Source of the DNA: Ruegeria halocynthiae
GTDB lineage: Bacteria > Pseudomonadota > Alphaproteobacteria > Rhodobacterales > Rhodobacteraceae
Direction of reading: 5' to 3'
Assembly: GCF_900106805.1 (NCBI RefSeq)
Contig: NZ_FNNP01000002.1
Coordinates: forward strand, 124,001 to 188,000
Length of the DNA: 64,000 nt
Positions within the stretch are counted from its first letter, which is position 1. The number at the start of each line of letters is the position of its first letter. The notes below the pieces were generated by a model, which searched no databases, was not told where the DNA came from, and saw only the letters and a list, made by a program, of their open reading frames with translations. The translations under genes were made by a program, and so were the position numbers. Of the stretch, positions 54,594-62,928 are shown one piece after another.

Positions 54594-55930
54594 AGTGATC
54601 CGTCCCACGCGATCAACGTTACTCCCAACAAATCCAGAATGTCCCCGGTCAGGCTGAGGGCAGCATAGTTGGTCAGAAAATAGCTTTGCTCTGCGAGTAT
54701 CAGCCGTTCCTGAGCATTTACGTAATCCTGTTGCGCATCCAGAATTTCGATCAGGCTGCGACGACCGATGGAGAATTGAGCCCGCGCTGCAGCGACGCTT
54801 TCGGCATTGGCCTGCGTCGCTATCCGTGCTTCACGTAGGCGCAGTGCCCCTGCCTTCTGATCAGAGCGGATGAAACCCAGTTCACGACCGATTTCACGGA
54901 TCAGAACCTCCCGATCTGCCTCAGCCCGTTCGACCTGTGCAGCGGCAGCCGCAATCGCGGCACGACGCCGGCCCGTGCTGTCTAGTTCATAGTTTACGGA
55001 CAAATCGACCCCAACATCTGCATCATCAAAATCATCCTGATCTGCAAATGCGGCAACGCGAACATCTGGTTGGCGACGGGCCTGGGCAGCTGCCCAATCC
55101 GCACGTGCGGCGATCACAGTGGCATCTGCACGCCGTATCTGTGGACTATCCAACACGATCTGCGAGTCGCTTCGTTTAAGATCCGGAGCCGGAATTGCAG
55201 GTGGCAACCTGCCCGGAGCTGCCCCAAAAACCTCTCGGAACCGTGCTTCAGCCCGATCTACCCGCGCCTGTGCATCCGCAAATCGGGTCCGCGCGTCCGC
55301 CACTCTGGATTGCGCCGTCAAGACGTCTGCATTGGATCCAAGCCCGCCTGACACCCGGTCGGTGATCTGCCGCTCGATACCCTCGTGAACCTGGACATTC
55401 TTGCGAGTGATTCCCAGCAACTCTCGCCGATCCAAAACCATAACGTAGGTTTCAATAGCTGCCAAAGCCGTGGCGGCTGCGGCCTGTAGTTGATCGCCCC
55501 GACTTTCCAGAACACGAGCGCGAGCGGCGGCCAAATCATTCGCCGCTGCGCCGCCATCATAGACCAATTGCGAAACACGCAGATAGGGTGACACATCTCC
55601 GTCATTGGAACCCGTCCGATGGGATCGTGCGTTCAGACCCAGCGAAACTTGGGGCAGAAACGCGCCGCTTGCAGCATTTCGGTTTGCTTGCGCGATACCC
55701 ATTCCCGAATTGCTGCGTGCCACAGTCGGGCTGCTCTGTACTGCTGACCGTACACGCTGACCAAAAGTACTTTTGGTCAGACTGCTCGACGGTTCAATTG
55801 CGCCTGCTCCTGTGGTTCCGTTCGAAAATGATGTTTCGACAATGGACAGATCCGGTGTGGGCGCGCAGGCTGAGATCGACAGCACTCCCAACAAACTCAA
55901 AGCCCTGATTGCGCGCTTAACCCATTGCAT
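54590..55930 (-). CDS. T1SS outer-membrane channel (TolC family), lipoprotein
   Basis: Trimeric outer-membrane exit duct. The 446-residue chain begins with a lipoprotein signal (LLGVLSISAC, Cys at about 22), followed by two OEP repeats rich in Ala and Arg helices; internal similarity is seen between RAAFGQRVRSAVQSSP-like and later PQIRRADATVIAARAD segments. The start overlaps the end of the sapC-like gene by 14 bases, and its stop overlaps the permease start, so it is the middle of the secretion operon. Confidence 0.92.
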   Translation of the reverse strand: MQWVKRAIRALSLLGVLSISACAPTPDLSIVETSFSNGTTGAGAIEPSSSLTKSTFGQRVRSAVQSSPTVARSNSGMGIAQANRNAASGAFLPQVSLGLNARSHRTGSNDGDVSPYLRVSQLVYDGGAAANDLAAARARVLESRGDQLQAAAATALAAIETYVMVLDRRELLGITRKNVQVHEGIERQITDRVSGGLGSNADVLTAQSRVADARTRFADAQARVDRAEARFREVFGAAPGRLPPAIPAPDLKRSDSQIVLDSPQIRRADATVIAARADWAAAQARRQPDVRVAAFADQDDFDDADVGVDLSVNYELDSTGRRRAAIAAAAAQVERAEADREVLIREIGRELGFIRSDQKAGALRLREARIATQANAESVAAARAQFSIGRRSLIEILDAQQDYVNAQERLILAEQSYFLTNYAALSLTGDILDLLGVTLIAWDGSL

Positions 55931-56723
55931 GGATCACCTCCTGACGCGCCTGACCTTGGTATACGTCTTCGGCTATCGCGGCAATGAAGCCGTCCAATTT
56001 GCGACATGGCTCTGCGTCCTGAAAGGCACCCCTTTCCTGCGCGCGCAACAGCCAGGCGCAATGGGACAGCGAAACCTGATGGGCATGAATCAGCCGCAAG
56101 GTCCCGCTGGCGAGCAAAGTCAGGTTGTAGGCGTCTGGCAAGTGCTCCAGTCGTTGTGCATCAATACCCCAATACCCTTGTGGTAACGTAGTCTCTTCGT
56201 GCTGTTGTAGTGGCTCGAATAGATCCATTGCAGCGATTATCGAACACTGACGGTCCGTCTCGATTGCGGCTACCTGACGGTTTTGAAAAAAGTGCAGCAC
56301 ATCACTCAGGTTTTGTGACAACTGACCATCCTTGGTGAAAAACGGATTGTCCTGAGGATCACGTGTAACCAGGCCCGAACTTTCGTTTACAAGCAGACGC
56401 GACCGGGCGCCGCTTTCGCAAGCAGTTTCCGCTTGAAATGGAAAGCAACGCAACGCCGAGGGCACGTAAGGCGCAAGCCAACGCCCGCTCTGGCATACGA
56501 AGGGGGAAACGGTATCGGGAATGATCGAGAATAGAGCGACGGGTACGAAACTCTCCTTGATCAAGCGGAATACAATCGGAAATGATGTTGCAATCTGTGG
56601 AATCTCGGAGATGACAACCGGGCAGGCATCAATTTCCTCCGCAAAGCAATAGGAGGTGAAGCGACGCCAATATCGATTGCTGTGCCGATCGAGGCTGACT
56701 GGGAAAAGGCCGTTCTCTGCCAT
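55917..56723 (-). CDS. SapC-family protein
   Basis: A 268-residue protein of the SapC family (PF07277), first noted beside S-layer protein genes and their type I secretion. Family features: PVSLDRHSNRYWRRFTSYCFA at the N terminus, VVISEIPQIATSFPIVFRL, FVCQSGRWLAPYVPSALRCFPF and NLTLLASGTLRLIHAHQVSL. The ATG at 56723 is chosen for AGAGG six bases upstream; 56771 is open without one. It lies between the adhesin and the TolC-like gene. The function is unproven in the family; a cytoplasmic helper for secretion of the surface protein is my inference. Confidence 0.82.
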   Translation of the reverse strand: MAENGLFPVSLDRHSNRYWRRFTSYCFAEEIDACPVVISEIPQIATSFPIVFRLIKESFVPVALFSIIPDTVSPFVCQSGRWLAPYVPSALRCFPFQAETACESGARSRLLVNESSGLVTRDPQDNPFFTKDGQLSQNLSDVLHFFQNRQVAAIETDRQCSIIAAMDLFEPLQQHEETTLPQGYWGIDAQRLEHLPDAYNLTLLASGTLRLIHAHQVSLSHCAWLLRAQERGAFQDAEPCRKLDGFIAAIAEDVYQGQARQEVIHAMG

Positions 56724-56787
56724 TTGTTCCTCTTGTTCTGGAGTGGCGGCCCGTGATCGCCGGATCGCCAAAGGCTGCGCTTGCCAT

Positions 56788-59700
56788 TCAGGCGGAGGCG
56801 CCGGTTGGGTCGGTCATCAGGATGTTGTCTGAAGTCAGATCACTTAGATCGGAAAGCCCTTCGAACTGTGCGAGTGTCTCTATCGTAGCAGTGCTTGCAT
56901 TCGAGTAATCGACCTTGACCAGAATGCTGTCCGTGCCATCGGTGGCAAGAAGAAACACTTCATCCCCTGCCTGTGCGCCATTCAGGCTTGCGGCAGCACT
57001 TGCGATGGTATCTGGGTTGAGGTCTGCAAGAGCGGTTTCCAGACCGACGAAGCCAGTGTTGCTACCGATGCTGCCTCCCGTGGTCAGGGATTCCACGTCG
57101 GTGCCGTCGCCACGCAATGATGCCGGGTCCAGCCCCTGGAACATCAACGCGTCTGCAATGTCGGTTGCTGGGCCCAATGAGAAACCATTGATACTGTCAA
57201 CGCCGTTTGCGGAGGGATCAGCCTCAAAAACCACAACATCGCGACCAGCACCGGACAAATCGATGGTGTCGTCACCATCGCCGCCGCGGATCACGTCATC
57301 GACGTTTGATCCCGTCAGACTATCCGCGCCGCTGGTGCCAAGATGGAACTGTGACGGCCCGCCGTCGGACGTGGTCAGCGTCAAGACGATAGGCTGAGCC
57401 GCGTCCTCGATCGTCATCGTGAATGCAACGACAGGCTGCGACAAATCCCCATAACTGATGGCGGCACCCGAAAAGCTGATGGCTGAACCGCCACTCGGAT
57501 TGGCCAGAAAGAGATCAAAATCAGAGTTCTCTGTCTCGGAACCAATGTCGTAGGTCGCGACTGATGGATCGAACCCCAATTCAGCGGTAAATGCCAATCC
57601 GCTTGAGATATCGCGATCCGTGTCTGCATAGATCTCGAAGGTCACAGTCGTTCCGCTGCGCCCGGCTTCTGTGATGACGTAGGCCGCAGGCACATGAGTA
57701 GTAACCTCTTCGGACACTGGAACAGGATCAGGGCCGCCCGAGACTGTCGCCTGTGCTTCGAAATCGAGGGTATCTCCGGCCTCGACAGCGGCAAAGCTTG
57801 ATGCGGGAACGGACAGGCTCCAACTGCCATCCACCGTCACAGTAGCGCTCCCAAGCGAGACAGAGTTCAGTGTTACATCCACGGCCTGACCCATCGCCAA
57901 TCCGGCAGAGCTGCCTGTTATCGTCAACCCGCTGCTTTGCGCATTGCTGAGCGACACCGCATCGTCAGTTCCCAGTTTGTTGATGTTCAGGATCGGCTGA
58001 AAGTCTGTTGTCAATGTTGTGGAAGCGTTGGGCGCAGGGTTTCCTGCCGCATCCTGGGCCGACGCTGTAATCGGAAAACTACCACCATCGCCCAACCCGA
58101 TCAGGTCAATCGAAGGAATGCTTGTACTCCAAAGGCCGCCAGAAACCATGGCGGTATAGTTCTGACCATTGAAACTGACTGTAACGGTCTGCCCGTCCTC
58201 AGCAGTGGTTGTTCCCGACACACTGAGATCAGTATTTCGCTCTACGACATCCAGAACTGGGCCAACCGTCAGCGGATTTAAGGTGACAGTAGGTGCACTG
58301 AGATCGGTACTGAAGCTAGTGGTGGCACTGTTATTGTTACCTGCCACATCTGCAATTGAAGCGTTTACATCATATGTTTCTGCGTCCTGCAGTCCGCTCA
58401 AATCGGCGGCGGTAGCTGTATAGGTCCAGACGCCACCGCTGACGGTTGCGGTTCCGCCGACCAACACCGCGCCGCCGGATTGCACAATCTGTACCGAGAC
58501 CTGTGTACCATTTGCCGCGTCCGATGTCCCCGATACGATCAAATCTGTTGCTTGCTCGGCCGCGTTTACCACCGCTCCATCGGATAGAGATGAAATCGTT
58601 AGTGTGGGCGCCGTGAAATCCGTATCGAAACTGCTGGACGCTTGTATAGCCGGATTGCCTGCCGCGTCAGAGATATCTGCGGTTGCCGTAATCGTTGACC
58701 CATCGGGTAGTGCTACCAGATCCGTTGCAGGGACAGTCACCGCCCATGCGCCACCCGAGGTCGCACCCGTATAGGTTTGACCATTCAGGGATACGGTAAC
58801 GATTTGCCCATCCTCTGCTGTTGTAGTTCCAGATATGGTCAGGTCATTGCCGCGTTCTGACGCATTCATAACTGCGCCGTCAGAGAAGCCGTCAATGTTC
58901 AGCGTAGGGGTGGTAACGTCCTTGGACAGGCCAACACTGGCCTGGGGAGCCATGAGGCCATCGGCATCAGAAACATCCGCAGTAACGTTGAAATCACCGC
59001 CGTCAGCCAGCGCCACAAGATCTGCGGTTGGAACTGTCACACTCCAATTACCACCTGATACGGTGCCAGTATAGGTTTGCCCACCCAGCGTTACAGTTAC
59101 CTGCTGCCCATCAGTTACGTTTCCTGTCGTACCATCGACAGTCAGGTCCGAACCGGTTTCTACGGCATTCAGGCTGGCACCCACTGACAAAGGCGTGATC
59201 GCGATTGATGGACCTGTCAAATCGACCGCAACGGTGATCGAAATCGGAGTAGCTGGATTGCCCGCTGCATCACTGACAGAAACCGCAACGGATGCAGGAA
59301 CTCCGGTTGTCAAACCCGCCAGATCGGCATTCGGGATGGTCACCGACCAACCGCCGCCCATTGCGGAGCCCGAGTATTCCCGGTTCTCGAAATACACGGT
59401 GACCATCTCACCATCTTCGGCCGTAGTTGTACCAGTCAAAATAAGGTCGCCAACGACGTCGGCCAGATTAATGGATCCACCGCCCACTGGATTCAGCGTA
59501 AGGTCAGGCGCGTCGAGATCAGTGTCGAAGCTACCGCTTGCCTGAGTGGCTGGATTGCCTGCGCGATCCGCCACATCCGCCGCCACCGGTATGCTCGTAC
59601 CATCTGGCAACGCGGCGAGGTCCGCTGCTGGCACAGTAACGCTCCAACCGCCACCCGAGACCGAGCCGGTATACGTCTGCCCACCAAGTGTTACAGTGAC

Positions 59701-60639
59701 GGTTTGCCCATTTTCCGCATCCGTGGTGCCCGTAACGTCGAGATCCACCCCTTGTTCTGCGGCATTCATCACCGCACCGGCCGAGAAATCAGTGATTGCC
59801 AATACAGGTGGCACAGTATCGACGTCAAACCGAGCGGTTTCTGCCGACAGTTCCACCCCTTCGCCATCTAGATAGCGAACCGAAACATCTGAGATTCCTT
59901 GGGGCAACCCGGCAGCCTCGACCTGGGTCAGCGAAATGCTCCAGCTTCCATCACCTGCGGGAGTAATGGTTTTGGTTACCGATCCAATCGTAACCTCGAC
60001 CGCGGCTGTTCCTTCCGGTGACGTTGTCTGGCTACTGATATTGTTGAGCGCATTTGCTTGTAGCTCGGCTAAATTCAGACTGGGCGGGCGCGGCGGGGCG
60101 GGTGCAACGGAGGGCTCATCGCCATCATCGTCATCACCACCGCCCCCGCCGCCGCCCCCTCCGGCAGCGGCTGCCGCACCGGCGACACCAAGTCCACCCA
60201 ATGCCAGCCCCGAACCGCCGACACCGCCTGCGGCAGCTGTCGCTCCGGCAGCTTCTGCTGCCACACTGAACTGGGCAATCTCTCCAACGGCTTCATCCGC
60301 GACCATGATCGTGCCATTTTCCAGAACTTCCACGTTCTCAGCTGCAACAACGACCGTCCGGCCGTCCGCCAATTTCAACTGCACGTCGCCATTCGGAAGT
60401 AATGTCGCTGACCGGACGCCTGGAATCGCCTCGGCAAACTGATAGCTGGCGAGCTGTTCGTCAGTGGCCTGCGCAAGTGCGGGCAGCGCCATCAATGTCG
60501 AACCGAACGCGCCTGCAACACTGCGACCGACCCATCGCTGAAGCTTTTTGTCGATCCATTGGCGGATATGGCGATTGCGTTCTGCATCGGGCTGGGCGTC
60601 CGCGATCGATTTATTGGTCGAAACGGTATCTTTGGTCAT
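56788..60639 (-). CDS. Large Ig-repeat adhesin with cohesin-like and RTX domains, T1SS substrate
   Basis: A 1283-residue surface protein. Layout: N-terminal module resembling a BapA-type prefix (about 1-125, GDVQLKLADGRTVVV); a Gly/Ala/Asp low-complexity hinge (about 130-180); then about eight Ig-like repeats of 90-100 residues (about 185-985), each with a DLTVSGTTTAEDGQ-type strand, QTYTGxVSGGxWSV and an AADLAALPDG turn. Residues 986-1092 are cohesin-like (VTFEIYADT, LAFTAELGFDPSVATYDIG, VVAFTMTIED). Calcium-binding RTX nonapeptides follow (GGDGDDTID), and then an acidic C terminus that would be the secretion signal. No Sec peptide is at the start, consistent with type I export. GTGAGGG precedes the ATG. 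It is first in a five-gene operon with SapC, TolC, ABC and HlyD. Confidence 0.88.
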   Translation of the reverse strand: MTKDTVSTNKSIADAQPDAERNRHIRQWIDKKLQRWVGRSVAGAFGSTLMALPALAQATDEQLASYQFAEAIPGVRSATLLPNGDVQLKLADGRTVVVAAENVEVLENGTIMVADEAVGEIAQFSVAAEAAGATAAAGGVGGSGLALGGLGVAGAAAAAGGGGGGGGGDDDDGDEPSVAPAPPRPPSLNLAELQANALNNISSQTTSPEGTAAVEVTIGSVTKTITPAGDGSWSISLTQVEAAGLPQGISDVSVRYLDGEGVELSAETARFDVDTVPPVLAITDFSAGAVMNAAEQGVDLDVTGTTDAENGQTVTVTLGGQTYTGSVSGGGWSVTVPAADLAALPDGTSIPVAADVADRAGNPATQASGSFDTDLDAPDLTLNPVGGGSINLADVVGDLILTGTTTAEDGEMVTVYFENREYSGSAMGGGWSVTIPNADLAGLTTGVPASVAVSVSDAAGNPATPISITVAVDLTGPSIAITPLSVGASLNAVETGSDLTVDGTTGNVTDGQQVTVTLGGQTYTGTVSGGNWSVTVPTADLVALADGGDFNVTADVSDADGLMAPQASVGLSKDVTTPTLNIDGFSDGAVMNASERGNDLTISGTTTAEDGQIVTVSLNGQTYTGATSGGAWAVTVPATDLVALPDGSTITATADISDAAGNPAIQASSSFDTDFTAPTLTISSLSDGAVVNAAEQATDLIVSGTSDAANGTQVSVQIVQSGGAVLVGGTATVSGGVWTYTATAADLSGLQDAETYDVNASIADVAGNNNSATTSFSTDLSAPTVTLNPLTVGPVLDVVERNTDLSVSGTTTAEDGQTVTVSFNGQNYTAMVSGGLWSTSIPSIDLIGLGDGGSFPITASAQDAAGNPAPNASTTLTTDFQPILNINKLGTDDAVSLSNAQSSGLTITGSSAGLAMGQAVDVTLNSVSLGSATVTVDGSWSLSVPASSFAAVEAGDTLDFEAQATVSGGPDPVPVSEEVTTHVPAAYVITEAGRSGTTVTFEIYADTDRDISSGLAFTAELGFDPSVATYDIGSETENSDFDLFLANPSGGSAISFSGAAISYGDLSQPVVAFTMTIEDAAQPIVLTLTTSDGGPSQFHLGTSGADSLTGSNVDDVIRGGDGDDTIDLSGAGRDVVVFEADPSANGVDSINGFSLGPATDIADALMFQGLDPASLRGDGTDVESLTTGGSIGSNTGFVGLETALADLNPDTIASAAASLNGAQAGDEVFLLATDGTDSILVKVDYSNASTATIETLAQFEGLSDLSDLTSDNILMTDPTGASA
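57687..59832 (-). repeat. Tandem Ig-like repeat array within the adhesin gene
   Basis: Seven recognisable units of roughly 280-300 bases, each opening with a PxLxIxxLSxGAVxNAxE phrase and a GTTTAEDGQ turn. The fourth unit is the longest; the last unit is diverged (SLSNAQSSGLTITG). An eighth, more diverged unit lies just N-terminal. DNA-level similarity is moderate, so recombination between units could change copy number. Confidence 0.75.
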
Positions 60640-60862
60640 TTTGCCCTCACATTAGATGGACACTGGGAGTTGGGTGACACGTTGTTCCCGGTCCGAATCT
60701 GTTCATCCGTATTGCGGTCTGGTTATCCATGCGGCCGGACCGGAAAGATTTTAGTTAAACTGAAACCGAAGTCCTTGTTTTCACCACATTCCTGCTCTGG
60801 TTTCGGTCTGGGCATCGTTTCATCCTGTTTTCATTGCCAGGGATGGCAGGGGGTAACGGGCG
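60640..60862. promoter_or_regulatory. Divergent promoter region with a paired CCGGTCCG motif
   Basis: 223 bases between the adhesin (minus) and the propeller/dockerin protein (plus). An 8-base motif occurs twice in opposite orientation: CCGGTCCG at 60688-60695 and CGGACCGG at 60736-60743, 40 bases between the arms. This spacing suits a looping or cooperative regulator serving both genes, but no protein is assigned. Confidence 0.5.
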
Positions 60863-62908
60863 ATGATGCTTCAGTTCGAAAGAGTGGTGGCAACGGGGAC
60901 CGCAGCGCTCGATTCAGGTATCGGCGATACGGCTTTAAAAACGTTTAACGGAGAAACGTATCTCTACAGCACGACCGGACCGGGGGGCGGGATCGTGTCC
61001 TGGCGACTTGTGGAGAGCGGCAACCCAACGGAGCAGGATCAGCAGTACTTTGGTGCTTCGATTGCTCATCAGGTCGATCGAAGCGGAACCCCGATTCATC
61101 TGGCAGGCAGTGATCTGCTGGTTCTTGATGTCGATACCGCCACGGGCCTTGTTGGATATAGCCTTAACCCAGACGGCACCATCGGGGCGTTACAGGAATC
61201 CGCTGCACTGGCAGGCGGAGGGGATCTTGATGCAGCGGTTCAGCTGACGTTCGGCGCCACCAACCTGCTGGCACTGGCGCATGAAGACACTGGCCAAATC
61301 GGAACCTACCGCATCAACGGCGATGGGTCGCTTAGCCCGGCAGCCAGTATCACAGCATCAACAAGCACGCTGGAAACCCTGCAATCGGGGTCGAATCACT
61401 TTATCATCGCTGCAGACGCTGTGAGCAGCATGATTTCGACTTATACGGTCGATCAAAGTACCGGTGCGCTCTCAGCAGTGGCGGGCAACGAAGACATCCA
61501 AATGCTGGGGATCAACTCTCCAACCGCGGTCGAAACGGTTCAGGCCTATGGAAAATCCTGGGTCGTCGTTGCCGGGTCCGGCAGCAACTCGCTGAGTGTC
61601 ATGGAACTGGGCAGCAACGGCCAATTGAAGCCAACGGATCAGGTGCTGGATACCCTTCACACCCGGTTTGGATCGGTGCAGGACCTTTCAATCGTTCAGG
61701 CCGATGGCAGGATCTTTGTTGTGGCGGGCGGTGGTGATGATGGGATCACGCTGTTCACGATGACCCCGGACGGGCAACTCATCCATATAGACAGTTTCGC
61801 AGATACGCTGGACAGCGGATTGCAGAATGTGCAGACGATCAGCGCTGCGCCCGTTGGTGATGAGTTACAGATATTTGCGGCCTCCCAACAGGATGCTGGC
61901 CTCACCCAGCTGAGTGTGTCGATTGCGGATCTTGGCTTTGTTGCCGAAGGCTATGGGACTGTAACGGGCACTGCGCAGGATGACATGCTGAGCGGCGGGA
62001 TACTGGACACGACCCTGAACGGAGGGGCAGGGGACGATATTCTGATCACTGGCACGAGTGCCACGACCATGACAGGTGGTTCCGGAGCAGATATTTATGT
62101 GATCCGTCAAAGCAGCGGTCCGACCACGATCACCGATTTTCAGGCTGGTACCGACCGCCTTGATCTGACTGACTATCCATTTCTGCGAACACCAGCGCAG
62201 TTGGATTTCACGTCGACCGCCCAAGGGGCACGAATCGCATATCGAGGCGAAACGATCGAGCTTGTCTCGGATGCCGGAACCACTCTGACAAGCGCGCAGG
62301 TGTTCGGGGCGGGGTTCAGTGGGCCCGACCACATCCCTGTTGATCTTGGCAGCGGGCCGGACAACAACGCCTCGGATGGGGTTTCAGGCAGATTTACGTT
62401 GAACTCAGCCTCGTCAAATGCAGCGGCGGGGAATGCCGAAATTCGGTTCACCCCTGACGGGGGTTCTGCATTGGTGGCACAGGCCAACGCGCAGGGAGAA
62501 TTTGAGCTGGATTTGCCCGACGGGACGTTTCCCGGCCAGTTGGACATCGTCAAATCCTATTCAACAGCCAGCAATGAAATTAACGCACTGGATGCCTTGC
62601 AGGTTCTGCGCATATCTGTTGGCCTCGACCCTACATTCGGTCCAGCAACTGCCGAAAACTTCATTGCGGCGGACATCACCCGAGACGGAACAATAAATGC
62701 GCTGGATGCACTGGCGATTCTTCAGATTTCGGTAGGTCAATCCACCTCGCATAATGCTGAATGGGTCTTTCTGGATGGCGACGCGGATCTGTCCGCGATT
62801 TCACGAAACAACGTGGTTTATGAAACCGGAGCAGAGGTTCCCGTCATTGATGGAGCTCTTGAGGTCGACATGAGCTCGATCCTGCTTGGCAATATCGAGG
62901 CTGTTTGA
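60863..62908 (+). CDS. Beta-propeller/RTX protein with C-terminal dockerin-like domain
   Basis: A 681-residue secreted protein with no Sec signal. Residues about 10-360 contain repeated blades of lactonase/YVTN character (VVAGSGSNSLSVMELGSNGQL, VVAGGGDDGITLFTMTPDGQL, LLALAHEDTGQIGTYRINGDG). About 370-450 carries RTX calcium motifs (GGAGDDILI, GGSGADIYV) and the DFxxGTDRLDLTDY segment, consistent with type I secretion. Residues 571-625 are dockerin-like: two copies of INALDALxxLxISVG, the second preceded by a full F-hand DITRDGTINALD (Asp604, Thr606, Asp608, Asp615); the first copy lacks the acidic loop. The gene is divergent from the cohesin-bearing adhesin. Binding partner and ligand are inferred only. 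Confidence 0.82.
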   Translation: MMLQFERVVATGTAALDSGIGDTALKTFNGETYLYSTTGPGGGIVSWRLVESGNPTEQDQQYFGASIAHQVDRSGTPIHLAGSDLLVLDVDTATGLVGYSLNPDGTIGALQESAALAGGGDLDAAVQLTFGATNLLALAHEDTGQIGTYRINGDGSLSPAASITASTSTLETLQSGSNHFIIAADAVSSMISTYTVDQSTGALSAVAGNEDIQMLGINSPTAVETVQAYGKSWVVVAGSGSNSLSVMELGSNGQLKPTDQVLDTLHTRFGSVQDLSIVQADGRIFVVAGGGDDGITLFTMTPDGQLIHIDSFADTLDSGLQNVQTISAAPVGDELQIFAASQQDAGLTQLSVSIADLGFVAEGYGTVTGTAQDDMLSGGILDTTLNGGAGDDILITGTSATTMTGGSGADIYVIRQSSGPTTITDFQAGTDRLDLTDYPFLRTPAQLDFTSTAQGARIAYRGETIELVSDAGTTLTSAQVFGAGFSGPDHIPVDLGSGPDNNASDGVSGRFTLNSASSNAAAGNAEIRFTPDGGSALVAQANAQGEFELDLPDGTFPGQLDIVKSYSTASNEINALDALQVLRISVGLDPTFGPATAENFIAADITRDGTINALDALAILQISVGQSTSHNAEWVFLDGDADLSAISRNNVVYETGAEVPVIDGALEVDMSSILLGNIEAV

Positions 62909-62928
62909 AGGTGGTCGCGCAGCCCGTG

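Noticed and set aside
57687-59832. Candidate CRISPR or other DNA repeat array
   Set aside because: The repetition is protein-coding Ig-like units in one open frame, not short direct repeats with unique spacers.
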